Shown here: positions 17,335 to 26,586 of the stretch, piece by piece | How the letters are laid out: every line of letters starts with the position of its first letter | Numbering within the stretch: position 1 is the first letter of the stretch | Origin: Marinilabilia rubra | GTDB lineage: Bacteria; Bacteroidota; Bacteroidia; Bacteroidales; Marinilabiliaceae | Direction: 5' to 3' | Length of the DNA stretch: 64,000 nucleotides | NCBI RefSeq assembly: GCF_003121985.1 | Contig: NZ_QEWP01000006.1 | Coordinates: 124,001 to 188,000, forward strand | Notes under the pieces: generated by a model | Told to the model about the DNA's origin: nothing | Databases searched by the model: none | Seen by the model: only the letters and a program-made list of their open reading frames with translations | Program-made: the position numbers and the translations under genes

Positions 17335-17742
17335 TTATATTCTTTCTGTTAATTCTCTGATAGTTAGTATTTTTGTTTTTTCAATTTTCTTCAATTCCAA
17401 TAAATCATTGTCGCCTGTTACAAGAAAATCTGCTTTACTGTCAATTGCCAGGTTCAACAAGAAATTATCTTTGAAATCTCTACAAATTTCTATATTTGAT
17501 GTGGTTTCAATTATTTTTGCGAAGTTGTCAAATGAGCGAAGCAGTTTCTGAATATCTTGGTCTGTGAAGTACTTTTGAAATTTTGGTCGAGTGGCAACAG
17601 TCAGGAATTCTTGAATTAATTCTTTCGAGAAAATCAAAGTCACTTTCTGATTTTCAACAAATTTGTCAATAAAGCTGTAGTTTTTTGTAATTAAAAAGCT
17701 AATCCAAAGGTTTGTGTCCAGAATGACCTTTTTACTTCTCAT
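17335..17742 (-). CDS. PIN domain toxin of a toxin-antitoxin pair
   Basis: The start chosen is the ATG at 17742, giving MRSKKVILDTNLWISFLITK and 135 residues; an upstream in-frame start adds 8 residues inside the antitoxin gene. D-T-N-L-W-I-S at residues 9-15 is the PIN domain entry motif. The second acidic cluster is in CRDFKDNFLLNLAIDSKADF and the third is VTGDNDLL. This is the COG1569 type of PIN protein, expected to be a Mg-dependent RNase. Its start overlaps the 3' end of the antitoxin gene. Island repeat copy C begins just after its stop. Confidence 0.87.
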   Translation of the reverse strand: MRSKKVILDTNLWISFLITKNYSFIDKFVENQKVTLIFSKELIQEFLTVATRPKFQKYFTDQDIQKLLRSFDNFAKIIETTSNIEICRDFKDNFLLNLAIDSKADFLVTGDNDLLELKKIEKTKILTIRELTERI

Positions 17743-17947
17743 ATCGGGATGCTCTAACTGATTCAACTTCTTTAGTTATTTCGTCCAAAGAAGGCGCATT
17801 CTCGGATTGGCTTCTTAATTTTTCTAGTAATTCAGAGAATTCCGATTTTGTTTTCTCTTTTCTAATCTTAATTAATTCCATATCCGCCAAGTCTTTAATC
17901 AGTCGTTTGGCTTTCGGATTTATGATATCAATACGTAATGATTCCAT
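17732..17947 (-). CDS. Antitoxin of the PIN pair
   Basis: This 71-residue protein begins MESLRIDIINPKAKRLIKDL, a common start of small antitoxins partnered with COG1569 PIN toxins. The rest is a charged helix (KIRKEKTKSEFSELLEKLRS) followed by a C-terminal helix likely to wrap the toxin. It overlaps the toxin gene by 11 bp, with the antitoxin gene first, as expected. No DNA-binding domain can be assigned with certainty. Confidence 0.78.
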   Translation of the reverse strand: MESLRIDIINPKAKRLIKDLADMELIKIRKEKTKSEFSELLEKLRSQSENAPSLDEITKEVESVRASRYEK

Positions 17948-19622
17948 AGCAATCAGTTTTTATCAAAGATACGAAATTCTGAATTTCTTTGGGCCTTTTT
18001 GTTCTATTGAAGAAATGTTGTCTTGTTTTTTTACATGCGCTGCAACATTTCCATAAACCCAATGCCGTTTTACAACCTAAAACAACATTGCGTTAATATC
18101 TATTATGTATTTTCTCCCCGAATCTACCAAAAAAACCAAACATTCGAAAAACATTTATGTGAGAGCCAGGGATGTTTGAGTGGGAGAATAGAATTACTGA
18201 GTGGACGGTAAGCAACGCTTTCTGGATGGCATAACAGAAAATAGTGGTTAAATCCCAGAAAATCGAAACTCCTAAGTGCAAGGTTATTCCACATCACACT
18301 CGGATTTCTTTGCCCATATTCAAAAAAAACAGCTAATCAAAAGGGGACAAATGTCCTTCAATTGTCCGTTGACAATATCACCGGGGTGATTAACCCCTTC
18401 AGAAGAGGTTATTACCCCCTAATGAAGGGGTTATTACCCCTTAGGGATGGGGTTACTACCCCTTATGGAAGGGGTTTTCATCCCTTAGGAAAGGGGTTTT
18501 CATCCCTTAAGGAAGGGGTTTTCATCCCTTAGGAAAGGGATTTTCATCCCTTAGGGAAGGGGTTTTCATCCCTTGAGGAAGGGGTTTCTATTCATTTACA
18601 GTTGCTGATTTTTTGAGTCTGAAATTGACAATACTTCGTTAAACTATTGTAAAAGGCGGTAAATCAATTTTTTGGAATTATATGCATGATTACTTTAAAT
18701 CCCTGTTTATCAGTAGCATATGCTTCGTCTTAAATCTAACGATCTATTGAAATTGATACCCCACACAATACAACCCTTTCCCCCTGTAAAACTGATACTT
18801 AACGCGTTTTTCAAGGGGCTTTTCCGGGGCTTATTCGTACCTTCTTCGGGGCTTGTTCGGCCGTTCTTCGGCATTTCTCCGACTCTATAGGGCCGAAGAA
18901 CAGTCGAACAAAAGTCGAACAAAGGTCGAAGGAGGTACCTGCATGGCTGGAACAAGATCAGGAACAGGACCGAAGCGGGTTAGTAAGGACTTCACTTGAA
19001 GTGAAAGCCTCACTTTAATTGAGAACATACGACACCTTCGGCGTCGGTTTTTCTTATTTGCCATTCGTTGCTATAAAAATAGGAGCCCTTCAGGCTCCTG
19101 CCCCATCATCATGGAATTTAGACTCCGGGAAATAATGCTTTTCAAAAGTCTGCATAAGGAATAATCGACCCCGAAGTTGGTCGCATGTTTATAGCCAGAC
19201 GCTGAAAAGAAAAGAAAGTCACCCCGAAAACGGCCTAAATTTCAAACACTTCTACAATGAACAAATGCCCCTTTCTATTAGTTAAACCAAACGAAATCAA
19301 GAGGCTGTTTGTTATCTTTTAATTCTTACCTGATACATTTTAACAGGCTGAAGGCCTGACTTAACATAGCCCGGGGCAACGCCTCGGGACAGAGAATCCA
19401 ATTTCCCCTCTCGTTTCGTTGGCCGCAAAGCGGCCAACAAAACGGATGATGAATATCACCCCTTCCCCGGGGGCATTGCCCCGGGCTGGAATTGGTCAGG
19501 CCTTCAGCCCGTATCAATCTGAGTTATTACAATATCAATATAGAACTAATGACCCGGAGTTCATATGGTGAATAACCCTTCACCTTGCCCACAAAATCAT
19601 TGAACACTAAAACACATAAGCC
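17948..19622. repeat. 1.7 kb gene-free region with tandem arrays and palindromic modules
   Basis: No gene is credible here. From 18381 to 18595 a 21-22 bp unit resembling GGGGTTTTCATCCCTTAGGAA repeats about nine times, and each unit is itself an imperfect palindrome (AAGGGG...CCCTT). From 18795 to 18945 two arrays of 11-bp units face each other. The dispersed motif CTAACGATCTATTG is at 18736-18749. The block 19341-19510 holds palindromes (AGGCTGAAGGCCT; CGGGGCAACGCCTCGG; GGCCGCAAAGCGGCC; CCCGGGGGCATTGCCCCGGG). These arrays mark the right border of the accessory island. Confidence 0.65.
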
Positions 19623-20636
19623 ATGAAGTACAATTTATTAGGTAACACAGGATTAAAAGTTTCAGAACTTTGTCTGGGCACCATGACCTTTGGTGGCCGC
19701 GGCATGTGGACAGCCATCGGTACGCTGCCTCAGGAGCAGGCCAACGAACTGGTAAAGATGTCGGTTGAAAACGGCATCAATTTCATTGACACGGCCAACA
19801 TCTACAGCGAAGGCCTGAGTGAGCAGATGACCGGAAAAGCCATCCGTGATCTTGGCCTGAAACGAGACGATCTGGTTATTGCCACAAAAGTACGTGGCTC
19901 GATGGGTGAAGGCCCCAACGACTCAGGCCTCAGCCGGAAACACATTTTGCAACAGGCTCACGAAAGTCTGGAACGCCTTAACACCGATTACATCGACCTC
20001 TATCAGATTCACGGTTTTGACCCCCTCACTCCCCTGCAAGAAACCCTTGAGGCCCTGGACTCCCTGGTGCAAAGCGGGAAAGTCAGGTACATTGGGTGCA
20101 GCAATCTGGCAGCCTGGCAGATTATGAAAGCACTGAGCATTTCGAATCTGAATCGCCTCAGCAAATTTGTCTCCCTTCAGGCTTATTACACCATTGCCGG
20201 GCGGGAACTGGAGCGGGAACTGGTACCGATGATGCTCGATCAAAAGATGGGGCTTATGGTATGGAGTCCGCTGGCAGGAGGTTTGCTGAGCGGCAAATAC
20301 AACCGCAAGATGGAAGCCAAAGAAGGCCGCAGGGTGAATTTCGATTTTCCACCCATTAACAAAGAGAAGGCCTTCGACATTATTGATGTGATGCAAAAAA
20401 TAGCAGATGCGAAACATGTTTCGGTAGCCCAAATCGCACTGGCGTGGTTACTGCATCAACCGGTAGTATCGTCTGTAATAGTAGGTGCCAAAAAGCCCGA
20501 TCAGTTGACAGATAATCTCAAATCGGTGAATGTGGAATTATCGGTTGATGACCTGTACCTGCTCAATGAAGTAAGTCAACCGGAACCCGAATATCCCGGG
20601 TGGATGATTGAACGCCAGGGAGCGGACCGGAAATAG
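19623..20636 (+). CDS. Aldo/keto reductase
   Basis: This 337-residue protein is an NADPH-dependent TIM-barrel oxidoreductase of the aldo/keto reductase superfamily. The catalytic tetrad can be placed: D56 and Y61 (FIDTANIYSEG), K89 (VIATKVRG) and H130 (YQIHGFDPL). GKVRYIGCSNLAAWQ and the C-terminal VSSVIVGAKKPDQLTDN form the cofactor-binding part. It resembles the YajO/Tas-like AKR group. Physiological substrate is unknown. It stands alone, and the minus-strand DUF308 gene follows convergently. Confidence 0.92.
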   Translation: MKYNLLGNTGLKVSELCLGTMTFGGRGMWTAIGTLPQEQANELVKMSVENGINFIDTANIYSEGLSEQMTGKAIRDLGLKRDDLVIATKVRGSMGEGPNDSGLSRKHILQQAHESLERLNTDYIDLYQIHGFDPLTPLQETLEALDSLVQSGKVRYIGCSNLAAWQIMKALSISNLNRLSKFVSLQAYYTIAGRELERELVPMMLDQKMGLMVWSPLAGGLLSGKYNRKMEAKEGRRVNFDFPPINKEKAFDIIDVMQKIADAKHVSVAQIALAWLLHQPVVSSVIVGAKKPDQLTDNLKSVNVELSVDDLYLLNEVSQPEPEYPGWMIERQGADRK

Positions 20637-20824
20637 GTTAGGTTAAGTCGAGGTTGTCTCAAAAGCCCACATTTGATGTCATTCTGAGTGCCTACCTCAA
20701 ATAATATTGAGGAGTAACGCGGGTATGACAGTGGGAATGCCTCGTCTCCGTAGGGGCAAATTTGGATAACCCTCCCGATTAAAGTGCGGGACAGGCTGGG
20801 TGAAAACCCGGGGCGAGGTATCCC

Positions 20825-20875
20825 AGGTAGAAAAAGCAAGGCTTGGGCCGTCAGACTATGCTTGACTTGACACTA
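20825..20875. mobile_element. Truncated copy of non-coding element family 1
   Basis: These 50 bases match the right end of the family-1 copy at 26373-26534 (GCAAGGCTTGGGCCGTCAG, then CTTGACTTGACAC). The outer end, read on the minus strand as TAGTGTCAAGTCAAG, starts exactly in the TAG stop codon of the DUF308 gene. The left part of the element is missing. Confidence 0.6.
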
Positions 20876-21391
20876 GCTCATTTTCCATGCCACATAAAAG
20901 CGGACCAATCCGTAAAACAAGGCATAAGCGCCAAGAATGAGGGTGCCCAAAACAGCCCCTTCAAAAGGATTGAACATCAGTAATGCACCTACCAGAACAG
21001 ACAAAATTCCGCTGGTCAGAGAAAGCTGTTGTCCGGGAATCTTATCACGCAATTTCAGAGTGGCAGTGAGCTGGAAAATGCCCAAAAACGTGATCCACAA
21101 GCCCATTATGAAAATAAGCAGACTGGCCGTTACATCGGGATAAGAGATGATCAAAAGCCCCAATAATGCATTGATCACTCCCTGAGAAAGGCGCCACTGC
21201 CAGGAGCCTTTCTTTTTGGAAAGAGCCCAGAGAATTAATACTACGCCGACAATTAAAGCGAGGAGCCCTACGTAAGTGGCCATTGCCATCAAGGCGGTTT
21301 GAGGATTAGCCAATATTAAAATCCCGAGGATTAATCCGATAATTCCTTTAATGATTTCCAGATTGCGATTGTTCTCAAGCAATTTTTTCAT
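20873..21391 (-). CDS. DUF308 (HdeD-like) membrane protein
   Basis: This 172-residue protein has six predicted membrane helices arranged as three repeated hairpins, the pattern of HdeD/DUF308 proteins. Characteristic segments are LILANPQTALMAMATYVGLL, LLIISYPDVTASLLIFIMGL and VLVGALLMFNPFEGAVLGTL. The E. coli relative HdeD is linked to acid resistance, but a specific role here is not shown. Its TAG stop is shared with the end of a family-1 non-coding element. Confidence 0.87.
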   Translation of the reverse strand: MKKLLENNRNLEIIKGIIGLILGILILANPQTALMAMATYVGLLALIVGVVLILWALSKKKGSWQWRLSQGVINALLGLLIISYPDVTASLLIFIMGLWITFLGIFQLTATLKLRDKIPGQQLSLTSGILSVLVGALLMFNPFEGAVLGTLILGAYALFYGLVRFYVAWKMS

Positions 21392-21561
21392 AATAATTTC
21401 TGTTTTTGTTTTATTCCTGTATAACCTGGTTTATTAACACCATATTCTGATAAGAATAAGGAAACTGTATTGGCTTTATTTTGATATAATTACCAATATC
21501 CTTAATTTTATTCAAAATGGAAACCTTTTATTTCTCACTCATTAAAAAAAATCCGCTAGTC

Positions 21562-22197
21562 ATGAAAATACCTTTCTCCACAGAGGCTTTCTTCGGCGTT
21601 TTTGAAACCTACAATTCATCTGTCTTCCCTTTGCAGTTTCTGATTATGGCATTTGGGATAATCACCGTAATTCTTTTGCACAGTGGCAGTAGGTATAAAA
21701 ACACTGCAATTTCTTATTTTCTGGCTTTTGTGTGGCTGTGGACAGGAATTTTATACCATCTGCTACACTTTACAGCCATCAATATGGCAGCCTACAGTTT
21801 TGGGATCCTATTCATATTACAGGGCCTCTTTTTTATTCTTGAATTGTCCCGTAAACGGTTAAACTTTTTCTTTCCCGGGGGATTCGCAGGTTACACAGGC
21901 TATTTTTTCGTCTGGTTCGGTCTCCTAATATACCCGCTTATCAGCTATTTTGCAAAAGGTTCCTGGGCCGGAACCATCGCTCTGGGATTGCCCTGCCCCA
22001 CCACTATTTTTACTTTTGGGTTGCTGATGCTTACCAGCAGAGCTATGCCCAGATACCTACTGATCATTCCATCCATCTGGACCATTATCGGAACCGGAGC
22101 TGCTGTCAATTTCGGAGTTTATCAGGATTATATGATGCTCTTGTCGGCTGTTGTGGCCAATATTTATTTGTTGAAGCGAAAGCGGATAACCAAATGA
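21562..22197 (+). CDS. DUF6064 family membrane protein
   Basis: From the ATG at 21562 this gives 211 residues beginning MKIPFSTEAFFGVFETYNSS, which is how this family normally begins. An in-frame ATG at 21517 would add 15 residues. The rest has six to seven hydrophobic helices, with TAINMAAYSFGILFILQGLF and LALGLPCPTTIFTFGLLMLT among them; the C-P-T-T-I-F-T-F-G-L segment is the conserved family signature. Function is unknown. Confidence 0.82.
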   Translation: MKIPFSTEAFFGVFETYNSSVFPLQFLIMAFGIITVILLHSGSRYKNTAISYFLAFVWLWTGILYHLLHFTAINMAAYSFGILFILQGLFFILELSRKRLNFFFPGGFAGYTGYFFVWFGLLIYPLISYFAKGSWAGTIALGLPCPTTIFTFGLLMLTSRAMPRYLLIIPSIWTIIGTGAAVNFGVYQDYMMLLSAVVANIYLLKRKRITK

Positions 22198-23205
22198 TTA
22201 TTAAGGAGTAATCTCAGGCCATTCTTAGAGGCAAACAATCCCATCAAACAAAATTTAAACAGTTTCTAAAAGTAATAGATCGTTAGTGTTTTAGTTACCG
22301 GCCTGACGGCAGTCAGGTTAGATGTAAATAACAAACAAGCCAAATTTGGCAGGCAGTAGAAAAAGTATTGACACCAAAGACCATCTTTCAACATTCGAAC
22401 AAAAGTTTTGTCTGAAAAGCAAAGATCTAAATCATGAGAGTTATTTCTCTACTATAAAGCAGCCTATGCAACGAATTAGATAAAAGTAAATTAGTCGTTA
22501 GGCAGTAGGCAGAAGGCAGTAGTGATTTCTTTTAAAAACGACATACCCAAAAATCTAACAAACACCATATAAACAGCACATTTACAATGGTTTATGATTT
22601 AGGTTAGATAAAAGACAAAGGCTGTGGTTTAAAAATGCGTTTTTGCCCTTGGAGATTAAATAGTGCAAGGCCTTGCAAGGACAAAGTCACCATATTAAAG
22701 TAAAAAAGGCATCATTGGTACTCCTGAAAAGGTGGTACCGAATTAGGTCTGGCGGATTCCGATCCGCCACCAGAGGTAAAACGGCGGATCGGCTTCGGCT
22801 CTGCCGCTTTCCCAGAAAGAATCCGCCGCACCTGATCTTCCATTGGTAAGGTTCGATCCCCAAAAACACGCAAAAATAAACTTAAGCCAAAACAAACCTT
22901 TTAACAATGAAAACCTGGGCTTTAGCCTAAATCAAAGTATGCCTGCAAACAATTAATACGAATATATTGCAGGGCTTGCTGAAAAAGAATTAAAGAGCTG
23001 ATAATCTCATTCAAAGTGTAAGGTTTTTCAAGTAAATTTTTCAATAAGTCTGCACCTGTGGCAATTAATAGCCAAAACATCACTGTTCAAAAGATTAACT
23101 CAAATACAGTTTCGCAATCAAGAGCCGGATCATGCTGATGGTTGAAACTGAAATTTTAATTACTTTTACCTCTGATTTTTAAACCATCAATTTCTGCTCC
23201 CTCAA
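22198..23205. repeat. 1 kb gene-free region with a dispersed repeat interrupted by a palindromic insert
   Basis: No gene is visible. AATAGATCGTTAG is at 22274-22286, followed by the palindrome CCTGACGGCAGTCAGG at 22302-22317. From about 22622 the sequence matches 29627-29762, but here it is split by about 120 bp (roughly 22720-22840) rich in GGCGGATTCCGATCCGCC-type palindromes. A GGCAGTAGGCAGAAGGCAGTAG stutter lies near 22500. Confidence 0.55.
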
Positions 23206-24861
23206 ATGAGCAACACCAGCATCAGAGTAATAATTGTTCTTTTTTCCGTGTTCACAGCATCTTTCCCGGTATCAGGGCAGAAAGAATTGAATGCAGTGCT
23301 CGACAGTCTGGATCAAACCCTCGAAAACAAAGAGGCATTTGATAAAAAGAAAGAAAATAAAATACAGCTTCTGAAAGAACTGGAAAAGGAAGCCACTTCT
23401 TTAGAACAATCCTTTGATCTCAACCACCAACTTTATGAAGAGTACCGGAAATATCAATTAGATTCGGCCACCGTTTACGCCAGGGCTTGTTTGAAAGTAG
23501 CAGAAGCGCTCAACAACAACCTTTTGAAGATCAAAACCAAAATTCATCTGGTGCCTTTGTATGCTTCATCGGGGCGGTTTATTGAAGCGGAGGATCTTCT
23601 TGAATCCATCAACAAAAATTCAGTTCCCCGCTCCCTGCTGCCCGATTATTACAAAGCCTGCCATCTGTTTTTTAATTACTATGCGGCCAACGTCAGGCTG
23701 CCCTATTTTCTAAACAAAACCAAAGCCTACAGGGATTCCGTAATGAAGGCTGTGGCCCCGGAGTCTCCAGAACATCAAATCTACAAAGCAGAGACATTAA
23801 TTGATAAGAATAATCTCAAACCGGCCCGGGACATTTTAGAAAAACTGTTAAACACTCCATCTTTAGAGAAAGGGAACTATGCTGTTGTCACTTTTTGGCT
23901 GGGTATCATTCACTCAAGAAAAGGCAATGCCGGCGAAAGCAAAAGGTTTTTTGCCATGTCTGCCATCTCAGACATTCGCCATTCAACGAAAGACAATTCA
24001 TCTTTGCACCACCTGGCCTCCCTCTTTAACCGGGAGGGAAACATAGAAAAAGCTTTTAAATACTCCCAGGCGGCTTTAAACGATGCCCTTTTCAGCAATG
24101 TTCAGTTCCGCGCCATTTATCTCTCCGAATTCTTCTCCATCATCAACGATACCTACAAAGAACGGGCAGATAACCAGAAAAATAACCTGATACTGTACAT
24201 TGTTTTAATCAGCTTTCTCTCCTTGTTTTTGATTGTTGCAGTCATCTATGTTTACCGCCAGATGGACAAGACATCAGGCATCAGAAAAGAGCTTGACAAA
24301 GCAAACAAGGAGTTGGTACGATTGAATGCCGACATACTTCAGAAAAACGATCAGCTGTACAATCAAAACCACCTCCTTCAGGATTCCAATCAGATTAAAG
24401 AGGAATACATTGCCCATTTCTTCGATTTGTGTTCTACCTACATCAACAAACTGGACGACTACCGGAAATCACTCAACAAAAAAGCTAACACAGGCAGTCC
24501 GCAGGATCTCATTAAGGCTTTAAAGTCGTCAAACATCGTTGAGGACGAATTGGAAGAACTTTACAGGAACTTTGACACCATATTCTTAAACCTTTATCCG
24601 TCGTTCATAGAGGAATACAACGAATTACTGGCCGATGGGGAAAAAGTGGAGCCCAAGCCGGGAGAAAAGCTGAATACCGAATTGCGAATATTTGCACTCA
24701 TACGACTTGGAATTACCGACAGCGTGAAAATAGCAGCCTTCCTGAGATACTCATTAAGCACCATCTACAACTATCGCACAAAAGCCCGGAATAAGGCCTC
24801 GGTTTCACGTGAGGAGTTCGAAGACCTCGTCATGAAAATTGGGACACTGGGAAAGAGATAA
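23206..24861 (+). CDS. DUF6377-type membrane regulator with TPR-like sensor and C-terminal HTH
   Basis: This 551-residue protein has a signal peptide (residues 1-24, ending VSGQ), then about 300 residues of helical repeats of TPR character (LDSATVYARACLKVAEALNN; AIYLSEFFSIINDTYKERAD). One membrane helix lies near residues 327-347 (LILYIVLISFLSLFLIVAVI) and is followed by a cytoplasmic coiled coil. The C-terminus, LRIFALIRLGITDSVKIAAF and STIYNYRTKARNKA, is a LuxR/SusR-like helix-turn-helix. Such proteins in Bacteroidota link a periplasmic sensor to DNA binding. No polysaccharide-utilisation locus adjoins it, so the target is unknown. Confidence 0.85.
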   Translation: MSNTSIRVIIVLFSVFTASFPVSGQKELNAVLDSLDQTLENKEAFDKKKENKIQLLKELEKEATSLEQSFDLNHQLYEEYRKYQLDSATVYARACLKVAEALNNNLLKIKTKIHLVPLYASSGRFIEAEDLLESINKNSVPRSLLPDYYKACHLFFNYYAANVRLPYFLNKTKAYRDSVMKAVAPESPEHQIYKAETLIDKNNLKPARDILEKLLNTPSLEKGNYAVVTFWLGIIHSRKGNAGESKRFFAMSAISDIRHSTKDNSSLHHLASLFNREGNIEKAFKYSQAALNDALFSNVQFRAIYLSEFFSIINDTYKERADNQKNNLILYIVLISFLSLFLIVAVIYVYRQMDKTSGIRKELDKANKELVRLNADILQKNDQLYNQNHLLQDSNQIKEEYIAHFFDLCSTYINKLDDYRKSLNKKANTGSPQDLIKALKSSNIVEDELEELYRNFDTIFLNLYPSFIEEYNELLADGEKVEPKPGEKLNTELRIFALIRLGITDSVKIAAFLRYSLSTIYNYRTKARNKASVSREEFEDLVMKIGTLGKR

Positions 24862-25046
24862 CCTCTGACATTGATCAAAAAAGCGGGCAAAAAATCTTCT
24901 ATTTCCACTACTTATTTTTCCCACACCAAAAACATAAATACCTATTTTACTGATACTTTACTTCAACAACCACTACTTTTCGCACCCAATTCTCAAACCA
25001 CCCCATTCTTTCTATAATTTTGGACTTGACAATTAAAATTCGAATC

Positions 25047-26285
25047 ATGATTGCTGAAAGTAAAAGGTTTTATGTCGTAGATGCGTTGCGCGGATTTGCC
25101 ATTATTTCAATAATGCTGCTGCACAACATCGAGCATTTCGACTTGTACTTTACTCCGGAAGGCATTCCCGAATGGATGGCCAGTATCGATAAAGTGATCT
25201 GGGATACTCTGTTTTTCCTTTTCGGAGGAAAATCGTATGCCATGTTTGCCCTTCTTTTTGGCCTTACCTTTTACATTCAGATGCACAATCAGGAAAAGAA
25301 AGGCAGCGATTTCAGAGGCCGTTTTGCCTGGCGGCTTTTCTTACTACTGATATTTGGCGTTATAAACTCCGCCTTTTTCCAGGGAGATATCCTGTCGCTT
25401 TATGCCATGGTTGGAGTGTTCTTAATTCCCATGGCCAGGTTAAGCGACAAAGCAGTCCTTATCATTGCCATTATTTTATTCCTTCAGCCACTAGAGATAT
25501 TAAAGCTGTTTCAAGGCATCCGTAATCCCGGAATGGAAATGGCCGACCCTGTATCGTGGTCCTATTTCGGGAAAATGGGAGAATACATTACAGGCGATTC
25601 TTTTTGGGCTACCATAAAAGGGAACCTTACCAACGGCAAAATGGCGGTATTGCACTGGAACTGGGAAAACGGCCGTTTCTTTCACATGCTCTCACTCTTC
25701 TTGTTTGGCATGCTGGCAGGTCGCCGTCAACTTTTTGCCTGGAATGAGAAAAACAAAAGATTCTGGGTTAAGACCCTCATCATTGCCGGTATTGGGTTTA
25801 TTCCCCTGTTTGTTATCAAAACCAACACCGCCGAACTTATTGATAGCGAAGCCATACGCCGCCCTTTCAGTACGATGGAAGCATCATGGTCCAACCTCTT
25901 TTTTATGGCTTTCATGGTTGCCGGATTTGTGCTGCTGTTCCATTCACGCTTTTTCCATAAAGCACTCAGCAAGCTCACCCCAATCGGAAAAATGAGCTTG
26001 TCCAATTATGTTTTTCAATCATTGGTGGGCTCTTTCATATACTATGGATATGGCTTAGGGCTCTATCAGTATACCAATACCACCTATGCCTTTTTAACAG
26101 GCCTTACTCTGGCTTTTGTCACCTGGATATTCTGTACCTGGTGGGCACGCAGGTTCAAACGAGGGCCTCTGGAAACAATCTGGCACCGTGTCACATGGAT
26201 TGACAAAAATTTAAGCACACCCCAAAGCAGTGCCACACACACTGTGAAAAATAAAACCATAAACACTTCTTTTACACACAACTAG
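25047..26285 (+). CDS. DUF418 domain membrane protein
   Basis: The ATG at 25047 gives 412 residues beginning MIAESKRFYVVDALRGFAII; the R-x-x-x-x-D-x-L-R-G-x-A-x-x-x-I opening is typical of YeiB-like DUF418 proteins. About ten membrane helices follow, with FFQGDILSLYAMVGVFLIP and the C-terminal GKMSLSNYVFQSLVGSFIYY matching the family. The family-specific F-K-x-G-P-L-E-x-x-W-R-x-x-T-W signature appears as FKRGPLETIWHRVTW. It may be an acyltransferase-like membrane protein, but its role is unproven. A strong terminator follows. Confidence 0.9.
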   Translation: MIAESKRFYVVDALRGFAIISIMLLHNIEHFDLYFTPEGIPEWMASIDKVIWDTLFFLFGGKSYAMFALLFGLTFYIQMHNQEKKGSDFRGRFAWRLFLLLIFGVINSAFFQGDILSLYAMVGVFLIPMARLSDKAVLIIAIILFLQPLEILKLFQGIRNPGMEMADPVSWSYFGKMGEYITGDSFWATIKGNLTNGKMAVLHWNWENGRFFHMLSLFLFGMLAGRRQLFAWNEKNKRFWVKTLIIAGIGFIPLFVIKTNTAELIDSEAIRRPFSTMEASWSNLFFMAFMVAGFVLLFHSRFFHKALSKLTPIGKMSLSNYVFQSLVGSFIYYGYGLGLYQYTNTTYAFLTGLTLAFVTWIFCTWWARRFKRGPLETIWHRVTWIDKNLSTPQSSATHTVKNKTINTSFTHN

Positions 26286-26320
26286 TAAACCAAAAACGCG
26301 TCAGGTGAAAGTCTGATTTT

Positions 26321-26357
26321 AAAACAGCCCGGAGATTTTCTCCGGGCTGTTTTTTTA
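26321..26357 (+). terminator. Intrinsic terminator of the DUF418 gene
   Basis: AACAGCCCGGAGA pairs with TCTCCGGGCTGTT around a short TTT loop and is followed by a run of seven T. It begins about 40 bp after the stop codon. Confidence 0.9.
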
Positions 26358-26372
26358 TTGGAAAAAATGCAC

Positions 26373-26534
26373 TAGAAGTCAATTGTAGAATGTCGGGTAA
26401 GCCGCCGCTGTTTTTCACCTTGTGCAAAACAACAAAAAAGTAAGCATAGCCGCAGCCACGTGAGTCTTTTTTTTGAGAAGCACAAGGTAGAAAGAGCAAG
26501 GCTTGGGCCGTCAGACTATGCTTGACTTGACACT
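26373..26534 (+). mobile_element. Non-coding element family 1, copy 2 (ends decayed)
   Basis: This roughly 162-bp block matches the copy at 47031-47193 in reverse orientation over its full length, with scattered differences. Its right end, CTTGACTTGACAC, is intact. The left end (GAAGTCAATTG) has drifted from the inverted-repeat consensus GTGTCAWGTCAAG. It codes for nothing credible. Confidence 0.7.
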
Positions 26535-26586
26535 GGAAACTGAAGGTTCCTTCCATAAAGCTTTCCTGGAGAGAGAAGTCACAATT

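Noticed and set aside
18381-18595. CRISPR array
   Set aside because: Units are 21-22 bp head to tail with no spacers.
18710-18955. 81-codon minus-strand frame
   Set aside because: It runs through the facing 11-bp arrays, so it is a repeat artefact.
22840-22870. tRNA-like T-arm GGTTCGATCCC
   Set aside because: No acceptor, D or anticodon arm can be placed around it, and the other copy at 29725 has changed bases in the same stretch. It is part of a dispersed repeat.
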